Below, one piece after another: positions 25,901 to 34,421 of a stretch of DNA of 64,000 nucleotides. Made by a program: the position numbers and the translations under genes. Within the stretch, counting starts at the first letter, position 1; every line of letters starts with the position of its first letter. Origin of the DNA: Pseudobdellovibrio exovorus JSS (GTDB taxonomy: Bacteria; Bdellovibrionota; Bdellovibrionia; Bdellovibrionales; Bdellovibrionaceae); NCBI RefSeq assembly GCF_000348725.1, contig NC_020813.1, positions 310,001 to 374,000 on the forward strand, written 5' to 3'. Under the pieces are notes generated by a model that worked only from the letters and a program-made list of their open reading frames with translations, ran no database searches and had not been told where the DNA came from.

Positions 25901-27490
25901 TCACAGTGAAGCGGTGGGGTTAGGGGTGGATGGTTCATTGTCTTTTGAGTCCTCTGGCGCGGGTGGATTCGATATTTTTTTAAGCCCGTCTGTGCTGGGA
26001 CCTTCTAGAGTTTCGCCATAGCAGTTAAAGCGTGATCCATGACAAGGGCAATCCCAAGATTTTTCAACTGAGTTCCACTGCACAATCCCGCCCAAATGTG
26101 GGCAGACCGCTGACATATAAGAGATCTGACCAGAGGTGTTTTTGTAAGCGGCCACGAGCTTGAAACCCTCGCGATAGACAACGCCTGTTTCGTTAGGAAT
26201 TTTGGAAAGAAGAGGTTTTGGTTTTGATAAAAACCAATGACTGTATTGAGCCATGGCATTTGAGTTTGTGCGAATGAACTCTTCAAAACGGCGCAGTGTT
26301 ATACGTGAGGGATCGTAAATTTTTTCGTAAGGGTTATCCCGCTGCATGATTTGATCGGTGATGAGTTTCGCTCCAATCGTACAGTTTGTAATCCCATTTC
26401 CAGAGTCACCCGTGATGACATAGATGTGTCGAGGCTCATACGGACTACGCCCTAGAAGTGCCAAGCCATCAAGTGAAGTCAAAATTTGTCCTGACCAGCG
26501 GTGGATAACTTTTTTCGACATCGGAAAGCGCAGGCGTGCCCAAGCCTCTACGCGAGCAAAGCACAGCTCAGGATGATCTTCCTGTCCTGTTTTATGGTCT
26601 TCTCCGCCGACGATCAACATGTCGTGTGAAGGAGTGTGTTCGCTGATGCGGAAATAGTGGTAAGGGGAAGACGTGTCCCATGCAAGGATGTGGGGGACAG
26701 TTCCTTTGGGAACCTCTAAGCCTAAGACATAAGTTCGAAATGGAGCCTGTTTCGTATGAAGACCAAAAAGGTCATTAATCGGGGAATGGGTTGCCATCAC
26801 AACAGAATCCGCAGTGACACGAAATCCCTGTCGTGTAAAAACCAAAGCCGGTTCTTCTGAACGAACATGAGTGACTTCTGTTTCAGAAAATATTTTTCCA
26901 CCTTTTTTGAAGATGGCTTCAGCTAAACCTCGTAAGTATAAAAGAGGATTCATTTCATATTGCTCGGTGAAAGCCAATGCGGGTCCTGATCGGAAAGATT
27001 TGACAGGAACACTTTCCATCAATTTGACATCTAAACCGATTCTGCGTGCAGCATGGTATTCGTCATGTAAAATTTTAAGATCCTCATCGTAGGCGGCAAA
27101 CAAGTAGCCAGTGACCGGATGAAAGTCACATTCGATTTTTTCATCCGTAATAATTTTTTTAATTAAAGCTAAAGATTCAAGATGGCTTTGCGCCACTAAT
27201 CGAGCTGTGTTTGGTCCATGCAGTTCTTCGATGTCGCTGTAGCGCTCATCTAAAGCCACTGTCAGGTGGGCCGTACTACGACCGCTTTGACCTTTGCAAA
27301 ATGTCGATTTTTCGACGACGACAACATTAAAACCTTCTTGTAGTAATAGATAGGCTGTTGTCAGTCCGGCAATTCCTCCGCCGATGATACAAATGTCGGC
27401 GTTGATATCGCGATCTAAAGGAGGAAGATAGACAGACTCTTTCTGGCGATGCCAAAGTGAATTGGTTTCGTTCGAGTGAATTGATTCCAT
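25901..27490 (-). CDS. FAD-dependent oxidoreductase with C-terminal Rieske domain
   Basis: A 529-residue fusion. The N-terminal DAO-type FAD domain shows the dinucleotide motif DICIIGGGIAGLTTAYLL and the GQSGRSTAHLT motif. The last 100 residues form a Rieske 2Fe-2S domain with CPHLGG and CPCHGSRF ligands. The architecture matches YhfW-like proteins of Bacillus. Electrons may pass between FAD and the cluster; the substrate is unknown. No signal peptide, so cytoplasmic. It lies just upstream of and in line with the PqiA-like gene (11 bases), so the three may be one operon. Confidence 0.9.
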   Translation of the reverse strand: MESIHSNETNSLWHRQKESVYLPPLDRDINADICIIGGGIAGLTTAYLLLQEGFNVVVVEKSTFCKGQSGRSTAHLTVALDERYSDIEELHGPNTARLVAQSHLESLALIKKIITDEKIECDFHPVTGYLFAAYDEDLKILHDEYHAARRIGLDVKLMESVPVKSFRSGPALAFTEQYEMNPLLYLRGLAEAIFKKGGKIFSETEVTHVRSEEPALVFTRQGFRVTADSVVMATHSPINDLFGLHTKQAPFRTYVLGLEVPKGTVPHILAWDTSSPYHYFRISEHTPSHDMLIVGGEDHKTGQEDHPELCFARVEAWARLRFPMSKKVIHRWSGQILTSLDGLALLGRSPYEPRHIYVITGDSGNGITNCTIGAKLITDQIMQRDNPYEKIYDPSRITLRRFEEFIRTNSNAMAQYSHWFLSKPKPLLSKIPNETGVVYREGFKLVAAYKNTSGQISYMSAVCPHLGGIVQWNSVEKSWDCPCHGSRFNCYGETLEGPSTDGLKKISNPPAPEDSKDNEPSTPNPTASL

Positions 27491-27726
27491 AAAATCGTCC
27501 TTGTGCTTTTATACTGAGGACATAACCCCAGCATTTAATGAGCGCAGATTTAGCACAAACTATAAAGAGCAAATCCGCTGCCATATCTGGACGAGGTCCT
27601 AATCTATAAAAGAATCAACCAAAGGAATAGGACGTGATAAATGCGCATCAGCACGTCCCACTTTGTCCCGTATGTTCCGTATTTCCCGTTGCTGGTTCAT
27701 AACGACGTATTCGGTAGCTCTTATCA

Positions 27727-27742
27727 AGGAATAGAAATTGCT
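27727..27742 (+). promoter_or_regulatory. Possible sigma-54 promoter (weak match)
   Basis: AGGAAT-AGAAA-TTGCT keeps the GG and GC at the right spacing, but the -24 half is poor. It lies about 27 bases before the lipoprotein start at 27769. Confidence 0.3.
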
Positions 27743-27768
27743 TTTCTAATAGGGTTAAGGAGTGGCCT

Positions 27769-28095
27769 ATGTTGTCCTATCAAAATGTGCGCTTCGTGAT
27801 GTCTTGGATGTATGCCTTAGCTTTTGTAGCTATGGCCAGTTGTGCCTCTACAGATTCCAATTCTTGTCCCAGCCTAGAGGAAGAATCTGTTTCTATCTGT
27901 CGCGCACAAGACATGTGTCGCCAGCAGAAGACCACGTATGGTCTGGGCTTAGGAGTCGGAGCCGCCACAGATAGCAGCATCATTGGAACACGCACAATGG
28001 CGACAACAGATAACTACACCAATTGCATTGATCGCGATTTAGATATGCAAAGACAAAATGCAGTCTTAAAGGAACAAAGCAAGTCAATGCAATAA
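27769..28095 (+). CDS. Small lipoprotein of unknown function
   Basis: The 108-residue precursor has a hydrophobic N-terminus and a lipobox MASC (Cys24) after AFVA, so it should be membrane-anchored. The mature part has a Gly-rich hydrophobic stretch (YGLGLGVGAATDSSIIG) and four Cys. AAGGAG stands before the ATG at 27769. It is 37 bases upstream of the PNPOx-like gene and probably shares its transcript. No family recognised. Confidence 0.72.
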   Translation: MLSYQNVRFVMSWMYALAFVAMASCASTDSNSCPSLEEESVSICRAQDMCRQQKTTYGLGLGVGAATDSSIIGTRTMATTDNYTNCIDRDLDMQRQNAVLKEQSKSMQ

Positions 28096-28132
28096 CTCAG
28101 AGTAATAACCAGAGCAATAACAAGGAGGGATA

Positions 28133-28645
28133 ATGAAAAATAGACTTAAGGATACAGAGCGTGACGAGTTTCACAGTATCGCCGAAGCTATCGAAATGAC
28201 TGAGGTGGCGATGATCACGACAGTAACTCCAACAGGGAATATGTGCAGTCGTCCGATGATGGTGCAAGAGATCGACGCGGATGGAAACTTATTGTTTTTT
28301 ACACTCAGCAACTCACAGTTAATGAAAGATATTCGAAGAGTTCCTTTAGTGAATATTACATTTTCATGTCCCGAGAAAAACACATTTATCTCGGCAGCGG
28401 CCGTGGCGTATGAGTCTTTTGACCAAACGAAAATGAAAGAGCTTTGGAATCCAACTCTTGAAAAGTGGTTTCCACGTGGGGTGGAAACACCTGACCTGAC
28501 ATTGTTAAAGCTAGACCTACAAGAAGTTGAAATGTGGGATTCTCCGAGTACTTCTATTGTGCGTGTAATGGACTTTGTTAAAGCGATTGTGGGGGAAACG
28601 ACGATCAGTCAAGCCCACTATGAAAAATTCGATTTACGTCAATAG
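28133..28645 (+). CDS. Pyridoxamine-phosphate-oxidase-like general stress protein
   Basis: Split-barrel flavin-binding protein of 170 residues resembling general stress protein 26 of Bacillus: MITTVTPTGNMCSRPM near the N-terminus, LLFFTLSNSQLMKDI and VNITFSCPEKNTFISAAAVA in the barrel, and a final MWDSPSTS. It probably binds FMN or F420; the substrate is unknown. CAAGGAGG is upstream. It opens the stress-gene region and a strong terminator follows. Confidence 0.85.
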   Translation: MKNRLKDTERDEFHSIAEAIEMTEVAMITTVTPTGNMCSRPMMVQEIDADGNLLFFTLSNSQLMKDIRRVPLVNITFSCPEKNTFISAAAVAYESFDQTKMKELWNPTLEKWFPRGVETPDLTLLKLDLQEVEMWDSPSTSIVRVMDFVKAIVGETTISQAHYEKFDLRQ

Positions 28646-28708
28646 GCAAGTCAACAGGTCACAGCCACTCAAAACCTGTTTAAAAGAACATCGCCAAAAT
28701 TGAAAATA

Positions 28709-28740
28709 GAAAAAGGGAGGTTGTTACCTCCCTTTTTCTA
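28709..28740. terminator. Bidirectional rho-independent terminator
   Basis: A 13-bp stem (GAAAAAGGGAGGT with ACCTCCCTTTTTC) and TGTT loop lie between two convergent genes, with A/T-runs on both sides. Confidence 0.92.
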
Positions 28741-28772
28741 TGTGGTTTCTAAGCGTTGCCTTGTGAGTAACC

Positions 28773-29258
28773 TTAGCGATCGACAGAATGAGTTTCCGAG
28801 CCAGAAGAGAATCCGGTTTGGCGGCGTTCATGATTTAATTGTAATTGATTATGAATAGTGCCGATACCACTCACCATACGGCAGCAGGTTTCTGCTTGAC
28901 GACGCATCTGATCGGAAGTGACCCAGCCTGTTAAGGTACAGATGCCATCCTGTACTTCGACATGGATGTGACGATCTTCTACTTCAGGATGTTGTGCAAG
29001 GGCTTCACAGACCTCGTCACAGAGGGTGTCATCGGTACGACGATCCGAATCTTCATTTTGAGTCGAGCTACCCATTCTATCTTGGTGGTAGCCATCATCT
29101 TCTTGTCGTGCGAGGTAATCTTGACTGTAGCGCCCTGTTAAATCCATAGGTGTGCGCTCGGCAAAAGATCTTTTATCCTGAATGCGATCATTTTGAAGAC
29201 GGCTTGATCGGCGCTCTTGCTCTTCTTGATTTTGGGGAGGCGTTTTTTTGTTTTTCAT
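28773..29258 (-). CDS. BON-domain protein
   Basis: The 161-residue protein has a long charged, probably disordered N-terminal half and a C-terminal BON domain (about 75-145: DDTLCDEVCEALAQHP, then VEVQDGICTLTGWVTS). BON domains bind phospholipid or envelope surfaces and are common in osmotic or general stress proteins such as OsmY. Here there is no signal peptide. The ATG at 29258 is chosen because AAGGAG lies seven bases before it; an ATG five codons earlier has no site. A sigma-54-like promoter lies upstream at 29325-29340. Confidence 0.83.
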   Translation of the reverse strand: MKNKKTPPQNQEEQERRSSRLQNDRIQDKRSFAERTPMDLTGRYSQDYLARQEDDGYHQDRMGSSTQNEDSDRRTDDTLCDEVCEALAQHPEVEDRHIHVEVQDGICTLTGWVTSDQMRRQAETCCRMVSGIGTIHNQLQLNHERRQTGFSSGSETHSVDR

Positions 29259-29324
29259 GAGGACTCCTTTCATTCATGTTTAAAACTGACTGAGTTTTGT
29301 GGTGATTATCTGTATATTTAATAA

Positions 29325-29340
29325 AGCAAATTTGGGGCCT
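29325..29340 (-). promoter_or_regulatory. Sigma-54-type promoter of the BON gene
   Basis: On the minus strand AGGCCC-CAAAT-TTGCT: invariant GG and GC ten bases apart with a full TTGCT -12 element. Transcription would start near 29314, about 56 bases before the ATG. Confidence 0.55.
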
Positions 29341-29517
29341 AAGAACTTAACAAGAGGTCTTAACAGCATCGAGGTGAAGTCGAATTGTATGCAGGACATG
29401 CAGATATGCCATCTAGACGTCTAAAATAAAGACGCGATAAAAAGTCTGATTTTCAGAAAGAATTCCATACTTTTTAGCTAGGGTTATCGTGTAGTATGAA
29501 AGAGGGGATGAGGCCGT

Positions 29518-30255
29518 ATGAAACTAAAAGTGTTATCATACAATATCCATAAGGGATATGATTGGAAGATGCAGAACTATTTTCTGCAGGATATGAAGAC
29601 GTTAATTCAGTCCTCATCAGCTGATATTGTCTTTTTACAAGAAGTCGTCGGAGAAAATCTAAACTACCGCCGCAAAGGCCTGGTGGATTCACAATTCGAA
29701 TTTTTTGCAGATTCGATTTGGCAGCACTATTCCTACGCAAGAAATGCTCTGTACGATCACGGCCACCATGGAAACTTAATTTTAAGTAAATATCCAATTG
29801 AAAGTTGGGAAAATATAAATCTGAGCACTAACACTCTTGAACGCAGAGGCTTATTGGTCTGTAAAATCCGATTAAGCGAGCAGCAATATGTCTACGCTGC
29901 GTGTGTACATCTAAATTTACTTCATTCGGGGCGAATGCGCCAATATCAGATGATCAAAGAAAAAATGTTGTCTTTGAATTTGTCAGACCAGCCTCCGGTT
30001 ATTATTGCCGGTGATTTTAATGACTGGAATAAAAAGGCTCATCACGTTTTTGAACAGGAACTGGGAATGTCAGAAACTCATAAAGTTCATCATGGCATGT
30101 TGGCAAAAACGTTTCCTGCACACTATCCTATGCTCAGCCTAGATCGTATCTATGTTAAAAATCTGCAGGTGACCAATGCTGAGGTGATTAAGTCTCAAGG
30201 AATGCAGCATCTTTCTGACCATTTGCCACTCTTTTGTGATTTGGAAACTCTATGA
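29518..30255 (+). CDS. Endonuclease/exonuclease/phosphatase-family protein (YbhP-like)
   Basis: The 245-residue protein has the EEP-fold motifs VLSYNIHKGYD, DIVFLQEVVGEN, HHGNLILSKYP, VIIAGDFNDWNKK and the final LSDHLPLFCD with the catalytic His. These enzymes cleave phosphodiester bonds in nucleic acid, lipid or inositol phosphates. In E. coli the same pair, ybhP followed by clsB, exists, and here too the stop overlaps the start of a ClsB-like gene by four bases. A lipid-related role is therefore likely. A GAGG-rich ribosome site precedes the ATG. Confidence 0.88.
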   Translation: MKLKVLSYNIHKGYDWKMQNYFLQDMKTLIQSSSADIVFLQEVVGENLNYRRKGLVDSQFEFFADSIWQHYSYARNALYDHGHHGNLILSKYPIESWENINLSTNTLERRGLLVCKIRLSEQQYVYAACVHLNLLHSGRMRQYQMIKEKMLSLNLSDQPPVIIAGDFNDWNKKAHHVFEQELGMSETHKVHHGMLAKTFPAHYPMLSLDRIYVKNLQVTNAEVIKSQGMQHLSDHLPLFCDLETL

Positions 30256-31583
30256 ATCTGAGTTTTTTTAAGAAGACTGACGGAAATCATATTGAATTTT
30301 TCCAAGAGGGCGACGACTACTACACACGCTATCTTCAAATGATAGATGAGGCTCAAAGCAGTATTCATTTGCAGACTTACATCTTTAAAGAAGATGCCTT
30401 TGGTCAGCAGGTCATTCGCGCTTTGATTCGTAGCGCTGAACGTGGAGTTAAAGTCTATGTACTCATAGACAGTGTGGGTTCGTTTGATTTTAGTCGTCAG
30501 GCAGAAGAGCGCTTGAAAGAGGCGGGAATATACTTTTGTCGCTTTAATGGTATCCGCATCCGCTGGTTAGGACAGTGGGGGCGCCGCCTTCACCATAAAG
30601 TTTTACTGACAGATCATGAGCGTGCGATTATTGGTGGAATCAACGTAATTTCAGAATCCTATCTGGACAGTCAGAAGGTGCCACATCAGTTGGACTTTGC
30701 TGTTTATTTAGAGGGCCCCGTGGCCACGGATCTGACTCGTTATTGCCAATTGATTTTCAGTAAGGCTTGTAAACTCAAACTTAAGTTTCCAGATCCTCGT
30801 TTAGAACCCCGTACTGAGTTCCCCGATGGGGTCGCTTTACAGATTTCGATTAACGACTGGATTTACAGACGTTGGCAGATCACACGCTTATATTCCCAAC
30901 TGACAAAAGTGGCTAACCGCGAAATTATCATTGTGAATTCTTATTTTTTCCCTAGGAAAAAATTTATGAAACAGCTGAAGGCGGCCGCTGAGCGTGGTGT
31001 AAGAGTGCGCCTGATCTTGCCTCGATTTTCGGATTGGCCTAGCTATGTGAAAGCGACACAGTACTTGTACGCCTATTTCTTAAAGAACAAGATTGAAGTT
31101 TATGAGTGGAAAAGCTCGATTCTACATGGAAAGTTGGCTTTAATTGATGGAACCTGGAGCACGATTGGCTCGTTTAATCTTAATTATACAAGTTACCAGC
31201 AAAATCTAGAAATGAATGTAAACGTATTCGATCCTGCTTTTAATCAGAAGCTAAATCAACAGCTACAAAAATATATGGATGAAGGCTGTGAAAAGATCAA
31301 TTCGAGCACTTTTTTAGAAAAAGCAGATTGGATGACCAAGGCCTCGCGTTTCTTTTTCTATATTATTTTATCTTTAGTAGCGAACTTTTCGATCGGAATC
31401 GCTTTTCAGATCGAAGAGGGGCGTGGCATGACTCGTAAATTCATTACTGTCGGTGTTTCGATAATATTCTTCATTATCGGTGTCATGGGACTGATGCTTC
31501 CGTTGATACCAGGCACACCTTTTTTAATTGTGAGTTTGCTCTTAATTTGTCGTCAGATTGCCAAGAACAATGTTCAAGTTTAG
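30252..31583 (+). CDS. clsB: Cardiolipin synthase B-like PLD protein with C-terminal DUF454 domain
   Basis: Two PLD active sites are present: HHKVLLTD followed by GGINVISESY (about 110-135) and HGKLALID followed by GSFNLNY (about 285-310). The enzyme should condense phospholipids to cardiolipin at the inner membrane. After residue 365 there are two added membrane segments ending LMLPLIPGTPFLIVSLLLI, which match the YbaN/DUF454 family, so this is a ClsB-DUF454 fusion. It is coupled to the EEP gene by an ATGA overlap, as in the E. coli ybhPO operon. Confidence 0.88.
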   Translation: MNLSFFKKTDGNHIEFFQEGDDYYTRYLQMIDEAQSSIHLQTYIFKEDAFGQQVIRALIRSAERGVKVYVLIDSVGSFDFSRQAEERLKEAGIYFCRFNGIRIRWLGQWGRRLHHKVLLTDHERAIIGGINVISESYLDSQKVPHQLDFAVYLEGPVATDLTRYCQLIFSKACKLKLKFPDPRLEPRTEFPDGVALQISINDWIYRRWQITRLYSQLTKVANREIIIVNSYFFPRKKFMKQLKAAAERGVRVRLILPRFSDWPSYVKATQYLYAYFLKNKIEVYEWKSSILHGKLALIDGTWSTIGSFNLNYTSYQQNLEMNVNVFDPAFNQKLNQQLQKYMDEGCEKINSSTFLEKADWMTKASRFFFYIILSLVANFSIGIAFQIEEGRGMTRKFITVGVSIIFFIIGVMGLMLPLIPGTPFLIVSLLLICRQIAKNNVQV

Positions 31584-31599
31584 ATATTGAGTTGGGTAG

Positions 31600-31640
31600 A
31601 AAAGAAAAAAGTCCTTCGCTAGACATCTCGCGAGGACTTA
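31600..31640 (-). terminator. Leftward terminator
   Basis: AAGTCC-TTCGC pairs with GCG-AGGACTT (one bulge). Only the minus strand has a T-run after it (TTTTTTCTTTT), so it ends leftward transcription, ending right at the stop of 31641-31925. Confidence 0.65.
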
Positions 31641-31925
31641 TCATATCTTCCAGTAAACTAGAAGGAATGATGGGCCTTTGTGGTGCGATTCAGAAATTCC
31701 TCGTATTAACGAGTTCTTAAAGCCTCTGCACTTCATGTCACATTGACCACTCAGTAGCGCATCAAGGAGCAACTCCCGACCGCGCATTCTTAACTTAGTA
31801 CTAATGCAGGGGCGATGCCAATGCGTAAGCCACTTATTGTCATCTTCAGAAAAAATGGGACATATTTGTGGTGGTAGAAGTTCAATCAAGAGATTTTTTT
31901 GCACGTAAATGTCGAAGTCTTTCAA
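31641..31925 (-). CDS. Doubtful small gene, unknown product
   Basis: An open frame of 94 residues with a TTG start and no clear Shine-Dalgarno. It has four Cys and no signal peptide or membrane segment. The only positive evidence is the leftward terminator directly at its stop codon and the fact that it fills most of an otherwise empty 456-base gap (31584-32039). If it is not a gene, the gap holds only the terminator and the promoter of 32040. Confidence 0.3.
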   Translation of the reverse strand: MKDFDIYVQKNLLIELLPPQICPIFSEDDNKWLTHWHRPCISTKLRMRGRELLLDALLSGQCDMKCRGFKNSLIRGISESHHKGPSFLLVYWKI

Positions 31926-31934
31926 CTTCTTATA

Positions 31935-31950
31935 AGGTCTAATAATTGCA
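31935..31950 (+). promoter_or_regulatory. Possible sigma-54 promoter (weak match)
   Basis: AGGTCT-AATAA-TTGCA keeps GG and GC at the correct spacing and a good -12 element, but the -24 half is poor. It lies about 90 bases before the SpoIIAA-like gene. Confidence 0.3.
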
Positions 31951-32039
31951 TTTATATGTAGATAACGAGTCGGAATAAACTCGAAGATATTTTTTTACGT
32001 TGGAATGTAGACGTAAATGGGATTTGTCAGGAGGCTTTT

Positions 32040-32450
32040 ATGGTGGAAATACTAGGATCTCCGAAAGACGTGGTCGCACTTAGAGTGACGCAGACTTTGG
32101 ATGCAGATGACTATCAAGAGATTATCGAAGAGATCGAATTTCGTTTGGTGACACATCAAAAGGTTTCCATATATGCGGATTTGTTAGATCTGAATCACGT
32201 TACTGCTCAAGCGGTGGCTAAACGTATAGCTTATAGCATAGCTAAAATCGGTGAATGGCATCGATTCCCGCGCGTCGCTTTACTGACAGAGAAAAGCTGG
32301 ATGTCTGCCATGTCTAAAATATCAAGCGCGTTGATTCCAAGAGTTCAGATTAAAACTTTTGATCGTGCTTCTAAAGATGAAGCTTTAAGATGGGCCTACG
32401 GAGTGACGTCACCAAGTGTCGAAATGCCCTCTCACTCGGTGACGAGTTAA
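32040..32450 (+). CDS. SpoIIAA-like (STAS/SEC14-type) protein
   Basis: The 136-residue protein has the pattern of the SpoIIAA-like family: ALRVTQTLDADDYQEIIEEI, VSIYADLLDLNHVTAQAVAK, FPRVALLTEKSWMSAMSKI and a final DEALRWAYG. These cytoplasmic proteins are related to anti-sigma-factor antagonists and lipid-binding CRAL-TRIO domains; their role is not firmly known. CAGGAGG stands before the ATG. It converges with the Lys-rich/Hpt operon and sits inside the stress cluster. Confidence 0.82.
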   Translation: MVEILGSPKDVVALRVTQTLDADDYQEIIEEIEFRLVTHQKVSIYADLLDLNHVTAQAVAKRIAYSIAKIGEWHRFPRVALLTEKSWMSAMSKISSALIPRVQIKTFDRASKDEALRWAYGVTSPSVEMPSHSVTS

Positions 32451-32463
32451 ATCTTATTCAGTC

Positions 32464-32919
32464 TTAAACTTTTTCAGTTACAATTCGTCCGGTCTTCCCA
32501 ATAGCAGCTCCGGTGATCACACGTCTATTGGTCCGTGAAGTTCTGCGGATTTGCTCGGCACGACTCATGTATTGGTTGGCGGACTCTTGTGTATGAGTCT
32601 TAGCACCACTTCTTTCTTGAAAGTTATCTTTAAGATTTAAGGTGCGATGTCCAGGCTTCTTTGAAGGATCTGGTGGCGTCTGTGGTAAAAACTCTGACGG
32701 AGCAATAAGAGGTATTTTCTTTTGACCTCGTTTCGGTGATCCCGATTTTTTCGCTGTGGATTTAATCTTTTTTGCCGATTTAATTTTCGTCTTTGCTGCC
32801 GACTTTGGCTTAGCTTTTGACTTGGTCTTTGTTTTAGATTTGCTGGCCTTTGCTACAGCTTTCTTTTTCGCCACCTTTTTGGTTGTCTTCGTCTTTTTTG
32901 CCTGAGCTCTTTTTTTCAT
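32464..32919 (-). CDS. Lysine-rich histone H1-like protein
   Basis: The first 70 residues of this 151-residue protein are almost only Lys, Ala, Thr and Ser (KKVAKKKAVAKASKSKTKTK...), like the tails of bacterial H1-like DNA-binding proteins. The rest is polar with some Arg. It should bind nucleic acid or acidic polymer in the cytoplasm. It lies 18 bases after the Hpt gene and so should be expressed from that gene's sigma-54 promoter. An AGGAGG-like site is present between the two genes. Confidence 0.75.
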   Translation of the reverse strand: MKKRAQAKKTKTTKKVAKKKAVAKASKSKTKTKSKAKPKSAAKTKIKSAKKIKSTAKKSGSPKRGQKKIPLIAPSEFLPQTPPDPSKKPGHRTLNLKDNFQERSGAKTHTQESANQYMSRAEQIRRTSRTNRRVITGAAIGKTGRIVTEKV

Positions 32920-32937
32920 TCGACCTCCTAATTGTCG

Positions 32938-33294
32938 TTATTGGTTTTTTAAGTATTCGTCCATTTCACTTTCTGAAAGAACTACGATTTGGGCGTTATC
33001 TAAATAGCCATTAACAGAAGAAATAAGTGGTTCGAGTTCTTCTGCTTTTTGCTGTTCTGCTAAAAGCTCTATCTGAGCCCCTAGATCACTTAGGTAGCGA
33101 AAGCCATAGCTGGAGCAGACACCTTTCCAGTTGTGACCAATCTTTTTGATAAAGGCAAAGTCTTGACGTTTTAAAGCTTCAAGCAACTTTTGCTGTTCTT
33201 CTTTTTTACTGGCGATGAACTTAGGAATATGCTCAGCTAAAAAGTCTTCCACAAAAACCTTTTCATTAAATTTTGAGTTAGCTGACACTTGCAT
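32938..33294 (-). CDS. Histidine phosphotransfer (Hpt) domain protein
   Basis: A stand-alone Hpt protein of 118 residues, an all-helical bundle with the phosphorylation motif IGHNWKGVCSSYGF (His54). Hpt proteins carry phosphate between response-regulator domains in phosphorelays. No histidine kinase is nearby; the nearest receiver is the NtrC-type activator at 41843. A consensus sigma-54 promoter lies 66 bases upstream, so the gene is probably part of the same regulon, which would allow feedback. Confidence 0.83.
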   Translation of the reverse strand: MQVSANSKFNEKVFVEDFLAEHIPKFIASKKEEQQKLLEALKRQDFAFIKKIGHNWKGVCSSYGFRYLSDLGAQIELLAEQQKAEELEPLISSVNGYLDNAQIVVLSESEMDEYLKNQ

Positions 33295-33359
33295 AAGCCC
33301 CCTTAAACAGGAACAGCGGCGTGTAAAAACCGAACAAAATCTGCACCTCTCATTTACGC

Positions 33360-33375
33360 AGCAATAGGGGTGCCA
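33360..33375 (-). promoter_or_regulatory. Sigma-54 promoter, exact consensus (Hpt operon)
   Basis: On the minus strand TGGCAC-CCCTA-TTGCT, a full match to the -24/-12 consensus. Transcription would begin near 33349, about 55 bases before the Hpt start. Confidence 0.85.
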
Positions 33376-33498
33376 TCTAAGAATAAATCAGAGTCATGGA
33401 AATTCAAAATACGTGTAAAAAAGTCTCTGAAAAGCATTCCGCTTTGGGACTCTGGACTTACAAATAAATCTCATAATAAGCAAAATGACGGACATTAC

Positions 33499-33514
33499 TG
33501 GCACTTGGCTTGCT
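33499..33514 (+). promoter_or_regulatory. Sigma-54 promoter, exact consensus (hemerythrin gene)
   Basis: TGGCAC-TTGGC-TTGCT, a full -24/-12 consensus match. The expected start is near 33525, about 50 bases before the ATG at 33576. Confidence 0.87.
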
Positions 33515-33575
33515 TTATTTAGTTTGAGCAACTTTCGGTTGAATCTCACCTTGATCTTAGAGTGAAGGAGTCAGA

Positions 33576-34064
33576 ATGAATTTGATCAGCTATCTTAAGG
33601 AAGACCACGAGCGTATTCGTAAATTAATATCCAAACTAGAGCAAAGTGAAGACATCAAAAAGAAGAAACTAGCTTTTACTGAGCTTCTTATTGTGGTGCG
33701 TATACACATGAGGGCTGAAGAAAGTGCTGTCTATGCAAAATGTTTGAAATTAAAAGAACCAGAAACCAGTGAAATGGCTCTGGAAGGCTATGATGATCAC
33801 CAGTTGTTAGAAGACTACATCTATAAAATCAGAGCTTCTGCTTCAGACGATATCTGGCTATCACGAGTTACTACGTACTGCCAGATCTTACAGCTTCATA
33901 TAGCCGTGGAAGAGAGTGATTTCTTTGCCGAGATCAAATCTTTCTTTTCTGATTTTGATATGCAGCAGGCGGCCATTCTGTATTTACAAGCCAAGAAATC
34001 CCATGAACTCGAACTTAGAAGCGCCGAAGCTTTTGGTTTTTCTAAAAGATTCTTTCTGAATTAG
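33576..34064 (+). CDS. Hemerythrin-domain protein
   Basis: The 162-residue four-helix protein starts with LISYLKEDHERIRKLI and has VVRIHMRAEESAVYAK, GYDDHQLLEDYI and QLHIAVEESDFFAEI, which supply the His and Glu ligands of a di-iron site. Such proteins bind oxygen, NO or iron in the cytoplasm and help in oxidative or nitrosative stress. AGTGAAGGAG precedes the ATG. It is monocistronic, with a sigma-54 promoter before and a hairpin terminator after. Confidence 0.87.
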   Translation: MNLISYLKEDHERIRKLISKLEQSEDIKKKKLAFTELLIVVRIHMRAEESAVYAKCLKLKEPETSEMALEGYDDHQLLEDYIYKIRASASDDIWLSRVTTYCQILQLHIAVEESDFFAEIKSFFSDFDMQQAAILYLQAKKSHELELRSAEAFGFSKRFFLN

Positions 34065-34080
34065 TCCTTCACAAAAAAAC

Positions 34081-34104
34081 AAAAAGAGCCATAAGGCTCT
34101 TTTT
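34081..34104. terminator. Bidirectional rho-independent terminator
   Basis: A 10-bp stem (AAAAAGAGCC with GGCTCTTTTT) and ATAA loop between two convergent genes. Confidence 0.9.
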
Positions 34105-34133
34105 GGGCATTCACCGTATCTGATAAGAAAGGG

Positions 34134-34337
34134 TTAAACTCGGTTTAACTTACTCTCTAACAAACTCAGTTTTGCCTGAAGCATTTTTGTAATAGGAAGG
34201 GCGATGTCGACAGCTTTTTCAGAAAGAATGGATTGAATTCTTCTGACCTGTACAGGTAATTCATCTTGAGCTGCTTTGATTGAAGAGGCTACTTTTTTTG
34301 ATTTCAAAGATTTTTTCTTTACGCTTTTCTTTCTCAT
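34134..34337 (-). CDS. Small basic protein of unknown function
   Basis: A 67-residue protein whose first 20 residues are mainly Lys/Ser (MRKKSVKKKSLKSKKVASSI). The rest is a predicted amphipathic helix (QSILSEKAVDIALPITKMLQ). AGGACAGGTAA lies upstream of the ATG. A sigma-54-type promoter is placed 85 bases upstream. Function unknown; the Lys-rich end suggests a nucleic-acid or membrane contact, as in its neighbour 32464-32919. Confidence 0.65.
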   Translation of the reverse strand: MRKKSVKKKSLKSKKVASSIKAAQDELPVQVRRIQSILSEKAVDIALPITKMLQAKLSLLESKLNRV

Positions 34338-34421
34338 TTTTTTTACCTGTCCTTTTTAGCTGTTGAGTGTATTAAAAATTAAATACATATTTCTTACGCA
34401 CAACTATACACAGCAATTTCT

